Shown here piece by piece: positions 30,740-43,714 of a DNA stretch of 64,000 nucleotides; the first letter of the stretch is position 1; every line of letters starts with the position of its first letter. The position numbers and the translations under genes are program-made. Origin of the DNA: Pelobates cultripes (lineage: Eukaryota > Chordata > Amphibia > Anura > Pelobatidae); the NCBI GenBank assembly GCA_933207985.1, contig OW240916.1:82002741-82066740 (forward strand), given 5' to 3'. The notes beneath the pieces are model-generated. The model was not told the DNA's origin. It did not search any database and saw only the letters and a list, made by a program, of their open reading frames with translations.

Positions 30740-32615
30740 TTGGGGGCTCAAAATTAAGATCGAGGTGTGCTTAGGAATATTTAAGACGATCTGGACTTTG
30801 GCTGACATCAATTACACCCACAAGCCAGCACACAGAAAAGACACCAGCACACTACACAGCTCAAATGACAGGATGCTAAAAGAACATAACTCAAGTATGG
30901 TTGATTCAGTTTATTCAGTGTAGGAAATAATAATAGTGGGAGGTTACTAAAGTGGTGAAGCGTGATGTGTTTGATGTACCAGATAATTATTGACTAGTTT
31001 ATCAGCTGATGTTAGCTAATGTAAGCAACACCAGTCAGAGCTCTGTTTACTGAAAGTGCTTAGTTCATTGGCTGACACTTATTGTCTCCAATGGCAACAC
31101 TGATAATGAAGGGAAGACGCTACTGGTTGCCTAATAACCAGTGAAAGGCTTTGTGTTGAATTTTTGCGCCTTCTGTGTGTAGGCGTGCTGCATGTCCTTT
31201 GGGCATCATTTTGGAAGCTGAACACTGCGCTAATTCAGGCTTTTATACTAGAGCACAGCCTGGTCCTTCATGTGCCCAAATCCAGGTGGCAAGTACTCCA
31301 TTATTCACTGACTTTTTGGGCACACATAAATGATGCAAACCAATAGCTTCTAATGTCAGTGTATTTAAACCTCTTTCTTCAGTAGCCTGGCACCCCGTTG
31401 TGATTCTCTTATTCTCTTAGACCCAAATAGAACGTTCCTTAATTACTATCTGTTTTGTCATTCGACCTGGCTTATACATTCATTTACTCTAATCTCGCCA
31501 TTCTCTTACCTTGTCTAGTTGTACAGTTCATCCTCATCTCTCTGTTTCTCGACCTCTGTCTGAGCATTGCCAGTCTTGTTATTCTTCACTGACTATTTTG
31601 GTTTTCTTCACCGACTGTTAAGCTTAGCCATCTTGAGGACCAGTAATACAGACTTAAAAAAATATATATGTATGTATATATATATATTTTGTTTCATTTT
31701 TTTTTATAATGTCCCCCCCCAGGTCCCCACCCATGAGTGGTGGGTGGGGACCCTAAATAAATAAGTAATGGGGGGGACCTAATGTCCACCCCATGTCCCC
31801 ACCTATGAGCTGCTGGTGGGGACCTTAAATAATCTGTGCGTCAAGTGGAGCGCCTTCTGGGAAAAACATTTTTTTAAAAGGGGAGAGAAGGGTAAACAAA
31901 TAGGTAACCTATTTACCTATTAACCTATTAAATACTGAAAAGACAGAAAAATAAAAGTATACCCTACTCTCTATGCATTTAATGCAGACACAGCTTAGAA
32001 TACTATGGCAATGCAATAGTGTAACAGTATATTTATACAAAATGCACAATAAATTGCAACAGTTAGATAAGGTAGCAAAAATATGCATCAAAAATAATAA
32101 GTCTCTAAAACCTCAGATGGGTTTAGAAATAGTCCTTGGAAAAATTCATTTAAAAAATGAAAAAAATTCATTAAATCCACAATCCTGGCTTTATATCCAC
32201 CAATTCCAGTGGAGTCCGGTATATGCAATACAAATGAGATGTAAAAGGTTAATATTTACTGCTAAAAATTCCTTTTATTAAACAAACATTCAAAAAATAT
32301 CGTGAGTATAGTTACCTAAAATGGGAGCCAGGGGAGGGCTGGCAGCCTTAGGCCTGGGGAACAATTCCAGTCAAGTGACCCATTTCACTTAGAGGAGAGT
32401 AAACATACATTTCCCACGTGACAGCCCCCCTAAACAGACACACTCACTGACAGGTACACACAAACTTGCTGATTTGACACACTAACAAACACAGGCACAC
32501 ACACACACACATTGTTCCAGGTTTTTAATTTCAGTAGGTCAAAACTACTTGCAGATAGATAAAAAGGCATTAAGCTAGTGTGTGGGCCACCAAAAAATTT
32601 CATGTATAAATCTGT
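30740..32615. other. No recognised gene; small repeats only
   Basis: A (TA)n lies at about 31662-31687. A diverged doublet of 'ggtccccacccatgagtggt' type units lies at about 31722-31832. A CA-rich run is at about 32430-32512. Nothing else identified. Confidence 0.45.
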
Positions 32616-32619
32616 GATC

Positions 32620-33250
32620 AGGATTTCACACTAATTACTGATCAGAAACCTCTGCTGTCAATTCTCAACCCTCAACAAGGAATATCTACAACAACTGCCT
32701 CTTACAAAGTTACGCTTTATTCTTGGGAGCTTATACTTATCCCATCAGATATAGCTCACATGATGCTTATGGTAATGCAGATGCATTCTCCAGATTACCA
32801 ATAGGAGAACACCTACCGAGGGGCATACAAATAATTAAAATACATGGGCCACAAACTAGCATATCTACTACAGTGATAGCCAGAATCACGGTGATGGACT
32901 ATCTCGGATTTTCTTATATGTTCAGGCTGGATGGCCAAAGAAAGTATCATGTAAATTTCAACAGTACTTCGTAAGAAAATGTGAGCTTGTAACGAATGCT
33001 GAATGCCTACGATGGGGCAATAAAGTAATCATACCTCAGAATCTGCAACTTACAATGCTAAAGATCCTGCATGAGAGCCATCCAGGTGTCGTGCGCATGA
33101 AGCAGCGAGCAAGAGGCTATGTTTGGTGGCCACAAATGGATAAAGCAATTCAAGATTATGTAGCTCATGTCCAGGGAACTGTCAAGGGCAGCAATGCCAA
33201 AAAAATTAGTCAACCTTGGCCATGGAAAGATAATTGCTTAAAATGCAAGA
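32620..33250 (+). pseudogene. Ty3/Gypsy pol fragment (RNase H end and integrase zinc finger)
   Basis: Reading across frames gives FTLITDQKPLLSILNPQQG (RNase H C-terminal block), HDAYGNADAFSRLP (the NADALSR block that ends RNase H), then WGNKVIIPQNLQLTMLKILH, ESHPGVVRMKQRARGYVWWP and MDKAIQDYVAHVQG, the HHCC zinc-binding N-terminal domain of integrase. The expected CxxC appears as V-x-x-T, so the zinc ligands are lost. Catalytic integrase core, protease, RT and LTRs are not found. This is a short fossil of a Gypsy element of the type common in fish and amphibians. Confidence 0.85.
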
Positions 33251-33593
33251 TGAAAGTCATGAGGTCATCACCTTGAAAAAAGATGCATTTGTGAAACAAG
33301 TTTGTAAATAACCTACATTAACTGCCATATTATGAATCAGTTTATATTCGCAAATTGTGTGAAGCAAATGTCTGCAGTCAGGTTTTATTCATAAAGAACA
33401 CAGCTGGGTAGAATAAAGTGTTCTGAAGTTTGTAATAAAGAGGTATTTTACCTATGCACTGCAATGCATCAGTATGATTTATAACTATGTCATTAGCTGT
33501 CACCATAAGCTGACTGATAGAAACAGAAAGGTGTTAAATTCATACAAGGGCCAGCCCAGTATCAATGTTTTTATAAATATGAAACAGTAGTCT

Positions 33594-33925
33594 CTAAAGG
33601 GACATTATAGACCCCAAACCAGTTCATTTCATTGAAGTTATCTGAGTGCAGTTTTAGATAAACTAGGCAGGGTTACAACTGCCTCTTATGGCCGTTTACA
33701 ACTGCCTCTAATGGCCGTTTAGGCACAAAAGGAGATTCCACACCCAGTGTGGTTAGAAATCAATGCTTTCCTAGTATTTACATTAGGTTCCCACCATTGA
33801 CTGACATTGGCAGAGGAGGAGCCCTCAGTGCTGGAATCAGATAAGTAAGAACAATTTTTTTTAACCCTTTGCATCATTGGGGAGATGGGGGAGAGGGGTG
33901 CTGAGGGCACTATAGTGCCCATAGC
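33594..33925 (+). mobile_element. Degenerate T2-like element
   Basis: Left end 'taaagggacattatagaccc' and a later 'gagggcactatagtgccc' follow the family pattern; the TTAA is degraded. It contains a tandem 22-bp doublet 'acaactgcctcttatggccg' at about 33676-33720. Confidence 0.5.
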
Positions 33926-33934
33926 ATGTGCCAT

Positions 33935-35200
33935 GACAAAATGCCTAAGACATTATTCTTATGACATATTCTATTCATAAGACATACTGTAGTAGATATA
34001 ATTACATGATTGCCCAGGCATCCCCACATTGTAAGTAAACAATCAATGTTAGTACCCAACCTGGGTGCAGGCCATAGCTTATTCTCTGAGAGCTATGAGC
34101 TAGCACTGCACTGCAGCAGGAAATCTCCTGTAGCTGTGATCTGGATTCAGTGAACATTGTCTGGCCAACCCCAGGTAAGAAATCAAATCATTCTAAAATG
34201 GTTTGACTACTCACATGGGGGGAGGGGCAGGTCACACCTGGCACCATAACCACTACACTATGCTTGCATTGTTCTTTAAGTTCCCATGTGGAGAACTATA
34301 TGTTCTACATCTTCATGTGAACAAAACTGGCACTGAAAGAGTTAATGTAAAGAAAAGTATCAGCGTACTTATATCTACTTTTCTATCTATAATATATAAA
34401 CAATATAATCTTAACAATTGAATCAGAAACACAATTTGCCAAGCTCATGTGATACGTAGGATACAAGGAGGGAGTCTAATTATAAAACATTCTTCATTTG
34501 GTCCAAATTTTTGTAATCAGTGATCAGTCACAGGATGTAATGTTTAAATTATCTGACTAAATACTTGGCAAAATAAGACAGAATGAAATAACCTTCAACC
34601 AGTGAATCTTATCTTTAGATATATGCCTGGAGAGCCGTCTATCCAGTTCGCATTTTGAACTCCAGTAGAACATTCCTTGTGATGTGAATTGTGGCCAAAT
34701 TGATATCATGTCCTTGCACACATGTGTTTGAAATTTGGATGGATATGAGGTGTGCTGGTGTGCAGATGTTCAGATTTATGATACACCTTGATCCTTTGCA
34801 TTCAAATTATGTCAATAAATGAGCATCAAGGGCCCTTTTATTTGTCATCTTGAGGGTACAACACAAGGCAACTATTTGCTTCTTATTTTGCTCCCATATT
34901 GAATTTAACAATATGCATATAATTTGAATAAAAGTCAGCTGATTTTGTAGCTTCAGAAAAAATTAAAAGACACACACTGAAGTCAAGTTATTCTAATTTG
35001 TATGATTATTTGATCATTTGATTTTTGAAATGTGCATGCATGAGCGGCTCCACAGCACATCGAGATCAGGCCTCTTAACAGTACCAGTTTCATCAGAACA
35101 GTCCCTATTTTAGAGTCCTGTTCAGCAGTTTAATTACATTCCTTGGTGTCTTGAGACATCAGGAAATTTTCATCAGGCAGTACAGCGTGAGCATATCCTT
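33935..35200. other. No recognised feature
   Basis: No transposon end, coding motif or repeat family was recognised. Confidence 0.4.
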
Positions 35201-36098
35201 AAATATATTGTTGTGTTTAAAAGTTTGCATACCTTTGCAGAATTGGTAATATATGTACCATTTTAAAGAAAACATGAGTGAGCAGGCAAAACACATTTAT
35301 TTTATTTCTTATGAGATTCATATTCAACTGTAGGTTATAATAGAATGGCACAACCATACAACATAACATGGCAACAAAGAAAAAAAATGACCCCTGTTCA
35401 AAAGTCTGCATACCCTTAGTTCTTAATACTGTGTATTGCCCCCGTTAGCATCAATGACGGCGTATGGTCAGGGCCAGATTAAGAGCCCAGTGGGCCTGGT
35501 GCTGACAAATATGACGGGCCTAATTACAGAATCATATCGACAAAAAACAGTAAAACACTCCCAAGCATCATGTATCTGATGGAGATGGTGCTGGAGAGAA
35601 AGAAAACAGCAGCTATAAGAAAAGGCTAATCTCTCTCTAATTTATGTTTTCATCTTTCAAGTAAATCCATAACCCCTAACAGCAGTGTCCAGTCAGGCAG
35701 GAAGTCAATGGGCATGGTAAAAGGGTGTGCCACTGACACAAATCACGTAACCTGCCAAAAGGGGCGAACATGCCCAAAAAGAGGACATGTCTGCTCAAAG
35801 AATTAGAAGGCCAGCCTGGCATGAATGCATGTCAGGCTGCCTGCCAATCATGCAGCTGGCCAACTAAGGGCATACTATGCACACAGCACCCTGAGCTTGG
35901 CATAAATGCATCTAATGATGCGCTCACTCAACGCTTTCTAAGGACTGTCCCCTAGCACTCGCTGGTCCACTTACCTTCTTACTAGCAGGCAGAAGCTCCT
36001 GGTATATGGTCTGGGACAGAGAAAAGCTGTATGTAATGAGTGTAGAAGAAAGGGAACATGTCGCAGTGTTAGAGAGACCAAAGTCAGCATTACCTTAA

Positions 36099-36679
36099 AG
36101 GATCACTATAGGGTCAGGAACACAAACATGAATTCATGACCCTATAGTGTTAACACCACCATCTAGCCCCCTGGGCCCCTCATGCCTCCATAAATATAGC
36201 AAAATCTTACTATATTCAAGCCCAAAGCTGTAACTCTGCATGCTGTTAGACTCATAAAACAAGCAGTCTGCTGACATCATTAGAAGTGGTGGCCTGATCC
36301 AAGCACAGTGCTTCCCCATAGGATTGGCTGAGACTGACAAAGAGGCAGATCAGGGTCAGAGCCAGCATGATTCAAACGCAGCCCTGGCCAATCAGCATCT
36401 CCTTATATAGATGAATTTAATTAATGAATCTCTATGAGGAAAGTTCAGTGTCTGCATGCAGAGGGAGGAGACACTGAATGTTTGGATGCATTTTAGGCAG
36501 CCATGACCCAGGAAGGATCTCTAACTGTCATCTAAGGAGTGGCCAGTGAAGTTATCACTAGGATGTAATGTAAAGACTGCATGTTCTCTGTGTTTACAGC
36601 AAAAAGCCTGACGGTAATGATTCTACTCACCAGAACAAATTCAATAAGCTGTAGTTGTTCTGGTGACTATAGTGTCCCT
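36099..36679. mobile_element. T2-like TTAA element inside the hAT-type element
   Basis: TTAA at 36095-36098 and 36680-36683. Ends are 'aggatcactataggg' and the complement of 'agggacactatagtcacc'. The interior contains 'aatcagcatctcc' and 'tgcatgcagagggaggagac', which recur in diverged form near 53830. Confidence 0.85.
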
Positions 36680-36879
36680 TTAACTATATTCATTGTCAGC
36701 CAGTCCACACACGTTTGTTCCCATACATCCCACTTAAGTTTCCATACTTAAGTAAGAGTATGTGAAAAGTAGTTAGGTTTGCCACCTTTCTTGGAAAAAA
36801 AGGAGTGACATAAGAGAAAATGCTGTAAAATCACCAAAAAACTACTTAGTTTGATTCTGCTGTATAGATGGATTCCTCC

Positions 36880-37470
36880 CAGTGCTCCTATGTCTCCCAG
36901 TGTCCTCATGACTCAGTGCCCCCATGTGTCGATTACTACAGGTCTCAGTGTTCCTATGTATCAGTGTCTCAGTGCCGGGACACATGGGGACAATGGGAAA
37001 ATAGGGGACACTTGAAGACATGGGGACACAGACACCAGGGACAAAGACACAAGAGACACTGGCTGGGGGACATAGGGACAGTAAGACATGGGGGGCACTG
37101 GGAGACATGGGGACACTGAGACACCAGGGCCACAGACACTAGGGATACTAGCTTGGAGACATGGGGACATTGTGACACTTGAGGCAATGAGAGACATGGA
37201 GGCACTAGGAGACATGGGGACAGTGAGAGACTGGGAGACTAGGGGGCACTGAGACACCAGGGACACTGGCTGGGAGACATGGGGACACTGTGTCCCCATG
37301 TGTCTGTGTCATAATATCTCCCAATGTCCCTTAGTGTCTCAGTGTCTGCCATAATATCTCCCAATGTCCCTTAGTGTCTCAGTGTCTGCCATAATGTCTC
37401 CCAATGTCCCTTAGTGTCTCAGTGTCTGCCATAATGTCTCCCAGTGTCCCTTAGTGTCTCAGTGTCCCCA
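36880..37470. repeat. Minisatellite with an inverted middle block
   Basis: Flanks read 'tctcccagtgtcc' and 'cagtgtctcagtg' on the plus strand, whereas 36976-37290 reads the complement ('gacatggggacactgagac'). The right flank has an exact 40-bp period with 'ataatrtctccca' at 37311, 37351, 37391 and 37431. Orientation switches occur at about 36975 and 37290. Confidence 0.9.
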
Positions 37471-38344
37471 TGTCTCCTTGCAGCCTTTCCCCCATCCCTT
37501 ACTTCCCTGAGCTGTAGGCTGTCTCTGCAGGGTGGGAGTTGCTGTCTGGACTCTCTGTAGCTGCACCCCTACAGATCAGTGAGTAGAGGCAGGGAGGGAT
37601 ATGCTGGAACTTCCTATCCCTGCCTGTCTCCACACACACAGCGACCCCTACAGGCCAGTACTGGTATTGCAGAGTAATCTCTTGTTTATACTGAGAAAAA
37701 TACCAGCATTTGTATTGCCAGTATCACTGCAATATTGGCACCAGCCAGGCAGCCTCAAATACTGGCTGTGCCAATAAAATAAAAGCCAGGTGGAATCCCT
37801 AAGAGTAGTGTGTGGAAAATGTAAAAAAAAAAATTTTTTTTTTAAATCAATGGGCCTATTCCATGGGCCTGGGCCTGGAGCTGCAGCTCCATCAGCCCCT
37901 ATGTTAATCCGGCCCTGCGTATGGTCTTTTGTAATTGTTGTCTATGAGGCCCCTAATTCTTGCAGATGGTATAGCTGCCCATTCATCTTGGCAAAATGCC
38001 TCCAGGTCATGCAAAGTCTTTGGTCGTCTTGCATGAACCACACGTTTGAGATCTCCCCACAGTGACTCGATGACATTAAGGTCAGGAGACTGTGATGGCC
38101 ACTCCAGAACATTCACCTTTTTCTGCTGTAAGCACTGGAGGGTCAACTTGGCCTTGTGCTTGTCATGCTGCAAAGTCCAAGAACATCCCATGCGTAACTT
38201 TTGTGCAGAAGAATGCAATTGTCTGTCAGGATTTTTTGATAACCTGCTGTATTCTTCTTGTCACCAAACTTCCATGGACTTCTAATCTTACATTGAGTCC
38301 ATGAGTCAATGTGGATATAACTTGTACATTATAAGGAAACAATT

Positions 38345-41300
38345 GAACCTTCATGGTCAATATTAAATTATACTGAGAAAAGTGGTAAGTGGCTTATACT
38401 ATAAAAGCGGATAGATGAATGAAAGCAAGGATAAATGAAATGCCAATGTATTTGCTGCAATTTGTTCTATTACAAAGAAAAAAAAAAAGAAATCAGCACA
38501 AAACAAGAAAAAAATAAACACAAAAGTAATACATAAATAAATTGCAATACACCAAATCTAAAATTGTCCTCTTTGACACTTGATGCATATGCCCCCGAAG
38601 ACATTCCATGCTGATATATCTATATGGAGACAAATTTCCGAGTGTGATATATATAAATGAAAGTGTGCTTCTTTAAATGATCAATGGAGAACTACACCAC
38701 ATCTTGTATGCCAGTTTGATCGATGAACTTCTATTGTACATTTGACATATTAACATATGAAGGTATTCCTGGTGAATTACTCAGTGAGAAGAAAGTTGCT
38801 CGGTGAAAAAGACTTTCAAACATTCATGTGGACATAGTATCCAGACTGCTGTTGCCACTGAAGAACAGGTGTCCAAAATAGTGGTACTCAACAAAAGATT
38901 CCTGCCTTAATTTTTGAAGTCATCTCTCTTGACGAGCCTATGTATGGACATAAGGTCCAGATCTTCCCATAAGTGTTATCAATGTTGTTTTTAAATAAAA
39001 GTGTATTTATTTATGGATTCATTTTACAGTTCACTTTAGTGCAGTTGAAGGAAGTTCCTCTAGACTGAAAGCAATTTCACTACAATATTTTATTAGTTGA
39101 TGACAGTAATATAACTTCCCAGTATGTATGCTCTGTGTGAGCCAAAAATTTAAAACTGTGTTTTTTAACATATTTCTTTATATGTCCTGCTTTCCTCAGA
39201 TCCACATATTGGATAAGATATTAATAGGTTACATTTTCAAAGAACAAATACATGCCTGTTTAAGTAAATTAAATAATTATTTCATTAATAAACTACTATC
39301 ACTTTATATCAATGATCCCCATTTTGTACACTCTTTCTCTCTAGCTCAATTTGACATATAGCTGATGGAGTGTATAGCATATGCTGTTTGATGCTCCCAG
39401 TTGCAGGACACATTTTATAGGCCAAGTGAACAAAAATTTCAAAGAACATGCATATTGACACAGGACAAAAGCCAGGCACGACCTTCAATCCTATATTGCA
39501 CATAAAACATGCATGGGCTTAAGAAGCTGGATATTGATGTTACTTCATCATCAAACAGATGGCTTTCTACACAGCATATGTCTTTCTCTTGGTACATGTA
39601 TGCATGTCAGTGCTCATAAAAATAAAAAGTTCTCACCAAGTTATTTTAGATAAAAAAGGAAATGTGAATGTCTTATTGTACTGTAAGGACAACTTAAATT
39701 GAGTCCTATAATCCATTATAAGAGAGTTTATAAAAGTGTTGTGTTATTTCAATGATAAAATATTAAGTTAAACTTCTCTTATACGTATTTCCAGGTGCAA
39801 ATGGAAGAGGTGTGAAACACAATTGGTTTCAGTAAATCATATCTTTCATTTAGGACTGTGCCATGCTGCAAAGTCACTGACAGACACCACAAAGGCTTGT
39901 TTAAGATTTGAGTATAGAAAGCGATGGTTCTCTTAGTGAAAGACAGGGATACTGTTTTTGATGGGCTGAAATTTAAATGATGCAGTGATTGCCACAATAA
40001 TAACGAGTAACAAAATTACAATGAAATGTTATATATTTCTATATATCATTTCTTTTTCAAGCCCTTTCTTTGTACATAGCGTAAATGTATAAATTCTCTG
40101 TTGCACCAAACTATTTTTATCTTTGGTGGACACAGTCCACTTAATGAGAACATCAGGCATGTAGAGTTCAAGGTTGTATTGAATGATGTCCTATAGAATG
40201 CTCTCATCTCATGAATAACTGACACGGATGGTGCACATATCCCATTTTTTAAAATGTAGACAACAGTGGTAGGGTGCTCAAAATAGCATTTTTGCCTTGT
40301 TGAATCTCAAGTCTCAGATCTGAATTAGCATGAGTGCTCAGTCCTTCCCTGGCCAATTGAGAATAATTTTTTTTTAATGATAATGATTATGTGGAATGTT
40401 TTATAAACATGAAAGGGAAGTCTGGCAAGGAGTAAACAAAAACATGCTCTCCTTCAAAGTTTCTGTTGGTGCTGACCTCGAAGACAAGGTATCACATTAA
40501 AGCCCCTTCCAAACCAGGATTTGACTCCACCAATCAAGAAATTCTCATTCTAATCTAGGATGTCTGAGCTTATCCCCAAATTGCCAATCCAACAGTCAGA
40601 GAAACACATTTTTGAGTTACTTCAGATCTTCCAGAAGATGCATCCTTACTCAGTCCTATATTCGGTTTCAAAGCCTATGCACTGCCCTCTCTTTCCTACT
40701 ATGAAAAATACTCCTTCATTTTTATCTTCCTCTTTCATATCGCACTCTTCCATTATTTACCTGTCTCCAGAAGTGAGAATAGAAATAAGAAAGCAAAGTG
40801 TGATCATGATGTCAAGATCCTGGCATTTCTGGATTATTTTAGGCAAGTGAAACTGGTGGGGAATTATTGTGATAATTCAAAGTAAATTCAAAGTGAATTT
40901 AGACCAAAATATGTTCATAATAAAACACACTATTAATAAATGCTAAAACATAAGGTGTTTTTGCATGTGTAAATGGTCAGAACAAGCAAGCACATATACT
41001 ATATATGCTAATGTATTTAATAATACAATTTAACACATCTATTGTACCAACTTCCTCCCTACTGCCTTTCTAGCTCTCTTTCTAGAGTTCTTTAAAGAGA
41101 AAAAAAAAAGTGTTTCAGTGATGACAATATGTTCCAACAAGAAATAAATTATCATACCAAACAATTTCATGGAAATATTTCACATAAAAATGTATGTGCT
41201 CATTTCGGATAAATGCATTCAAAAGGCTATAGCTTGAAGATGCATGCTACAATGTCAACACTGTTTACCACAAAAAATCTATATGATTATTTCTTGTACT

Positions 41301-43150
41301 TCTTCAAGATAAAATTTCTAAAGCTCATTAATCAAATGTTTCGACATTACATTATAAATAAGCTAGTCACAGAAATGAAGCCGAGCACGTTTTGAACAGC
41401 ATGCAATGCAACAGATGTGATTTAATAACAATTTTGCAATGGGTCGTAAAGAAAAACAATATCTATCATCAAGTTACTCGTACGTAATATTGACGACCTT
41501 GAAAAATGGCAATTTTATGACATTATACATATTTATAAGTTATTCTTCCTCCCTTCTCCAGCATGGTAATGGGCAGCAGTTACACCAGGGGGCTGACAAT
41601 TCTTAAGCTCAGGTCATAGATTGTAGCTGTTTGTTGTAAGATCTACAACTCTAGATATTTGTGTGTTTAATTAATCATAGCCAGTGTTTGAAGTTTTTAA
41701 ATGGGTCACTGAAGGAGTTTATTGTACATGAACAGAAACTTAAAGCATAAATGATAGTCACAGCTCATTAGCAGAAGCAGAACAGTTTATTTGATAGACT
41801 CCTTTAGTAACGCATGCATTAGGCTATTACATATGCGGAGGGCTTCCATCAGAAACGTTCTTAAGGACCTTAATTTTTTATGGGGCCCAACCAAGTTGGG
41901 ACCACTGGCTTCTCTGTAAACAAGGGCTGCAACTCTACTGGGAGAATGCAACACTATGTTGTGGAGAGACCAAAATATCTTCTCTAATCAGAATACTTTA
42001 AAGAGCTACAACATAGCAAGCCCTAAAACCAGATTTCATCCGTCCGATGGTTTCATAAGCAGTCCCATGTTTTCTGAACTCTGAGCACTGCCTATGGACA
42101 TGAATAATTCAGTAATAAATAACTACTCTTACCCAGTAAGTATCCTTCAATAGGTTGACATTAGATCAGTTCAGAACCCTGTCACAAATGGCACAAAGAG
42201 ATTACTTGGGTCTAGAATGCACAGAATGTGTCAGACTTCCAATAAATCAGTTGGTTCCCATGATGATGGCACCGAAAGTTGCATTTTGGTGCCTTATTTG
42301 AGATGGCATTTCCTTTCAAATGTTTCCCCCTGGTTCACATAGGGACCATTGTTCTAGGTGGTTTTATGTGCCAGTTGTTAATCTAATTGCTTAGGCATAG
42401 AGGTAACAATATGGCAAGTGGGTTACCACCCATGATCCCCATGTTCTAGCCTGTTAGCCACACTAAAGTAGGTAGTAGTAGCTGGGAAATAATGTCATAT
42501 CCAGGCACCAGTTGCCTGCTCAATGGAAGCAGGTGGAGTATTTAGCATTTAATTGACCATCCATTCTAGTGTAGATTATTCTGTCATAAACAATTATTAG
42601 GACAATATCGTGGTCTGTGCTGGGATCACAAGCTTTTATAGGCAACTAGCCTAGACTTGGATGCCTATAACACAATATAAGTTTATTAAAATAATTTATC
42701 ATCTGGAAAATTTCATATCTTCAAGGAATTACCGCAAAAGACAGCCTCATGACAAAATAAACCAGGCAAATAAAATAATTCTGGTTGTAAAAATAGGAAA
42801 GGTCTATCTGGTAGAATAGGGGATACAATAATTTTATGTAAATATGGGGAATAAAAAAAAAACTTTGAAAAAAGGGAAATTGGCTCAGCATGACAAGTGA
42901 AGGGGAGAGAGGAAACAGAGAAGCTAGAGTAGGGTAATGACTTCTGATATGAAACAATGTATGAACTTTCTTGAGACTGCTCACTTTTATAGTTACATAG
43001 CTGAAAAGAGACATGCGTTTCTCACATTTAATTTTGCTGTTGGTCCAAAAGAAGGGAGAAAAACATTTTAAAGCTCTTCCAATTTTGCAACAAACGTATT
43101 CCTCATTGTGAGATATTTGTAGAAAGAAACCAAGAAATTATTCTAAATTT
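38345..43150. other. Long AT-rich stretch, nothing recognised
   Basis: No transposon termini, coding motif or tandem repeat of note was found. It may be unique host DNA. Short frames are not supported by any motif. Confidence 0.45.
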
Positions 43151-43158
43151 AATATTAA

Positions 43159-43704
43159 AAGGACACTATAGTCACCTGAACAACTTTAGCTTAATGAAGC
43201 AGTTTTGGTGTATAGAACATGCCCCTGCAGCCTCCCTGCTCAATCCTCTGCCATTTAGGAGTTAAATCCCTTTGTTTATGAACCCTAGTCACACCTCCCT
43301 GCATGTGACTTGCACAGCCTTCCATAAACACTTCCTGTAAAGAGAGCCCTATTTAGGCTTTCTTTATTGCAAGTTCTGTTTAATTAAGATTTTCTTATCC
43401 CCTGCTATATTAATAGCTTGCTAGACTCTGCAAGAGCCTCCTGTATGTGATTAAAGTTCAATTTAGAGATTGAGATACAATTATTTAAGGTAAATTACAT
43501 CTGTTTGAAAGTGAAAACAGTTTTTTTTTTATGCAGGCTCTGCCAATCATAGCCTGTGGACTTGTGGCCAGGGCTGCATAAACAGAAACAAAGTGATTTA
43601 ACTCATAAATGACAGTGAATTGAGCAGTGAAATTGCAGGGGAATGATAAATACACTAAAACTGCTTTATTTAGCTAAAGTAATTTAGGTGACTATAGTGT
43701 TCCT
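43159..43704. mobile_element. Well-preserved T2-like TTAA element, 546 bp
   Basis: TTAA at 43155-43158 and 43705-43708. Ends are 'aaggacactatagtcacctg' and, inverted, 'aaggaacactatagtcacct'. The interior has 'cacctccctgcatgtgac' and 'aactgctttatttagctaaa'. Related fragments lie at 59740-59882. No protein. Confidence 0.92.
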
Positions 43705-43714
43705 TTAACATTTA

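Larger units (their letters stand above)
35469..37917. mobile_element. hAT-type non-autonomous element, 2449 bp
   Basis: Ends 'cagggccagattaa' and, inverted, 'cagggccggattaa' are flanked by a perfect 8-bp duplication 'cgtatggt' (35461-35468, 37918-37925). No transposase was found. The interior holds a T2-like element (36099-36679) and a minisatellite (36880-37470). It split an older Tc1-like transposase. Confidence 0.93.
35205..38240 (-). pseudogene. Tc1-like transposon remnant split by a hAT-type insertion
   Basis: Right part (38230-37926, minus) reads WTLQHDKHKAKLTLQCLQQ, VNVLEWPSQSPDLNVIESLW and GDLKRVVHARRPKTLHDLEA, then FCQDEWAAIP, the C-terminal third of a Tc1 transposase. After removing the insertion at 35469-37917, the frame runs on to YAVIDANGGNTQY and the 3' end near 35217. 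At the second catalytic Asp the usual DNDPKH has become DKH, a clean loss of three residues. The N-terminal half is missing or unrecognisable beyond 38240. Confidence 0.85.

Noticed and set aside
36842..37299. Overlapping frames with SQCPHVS-type repeats
   Set aside because: Produced by the minisatellite in several frames on both strands, with no independent coding signal.
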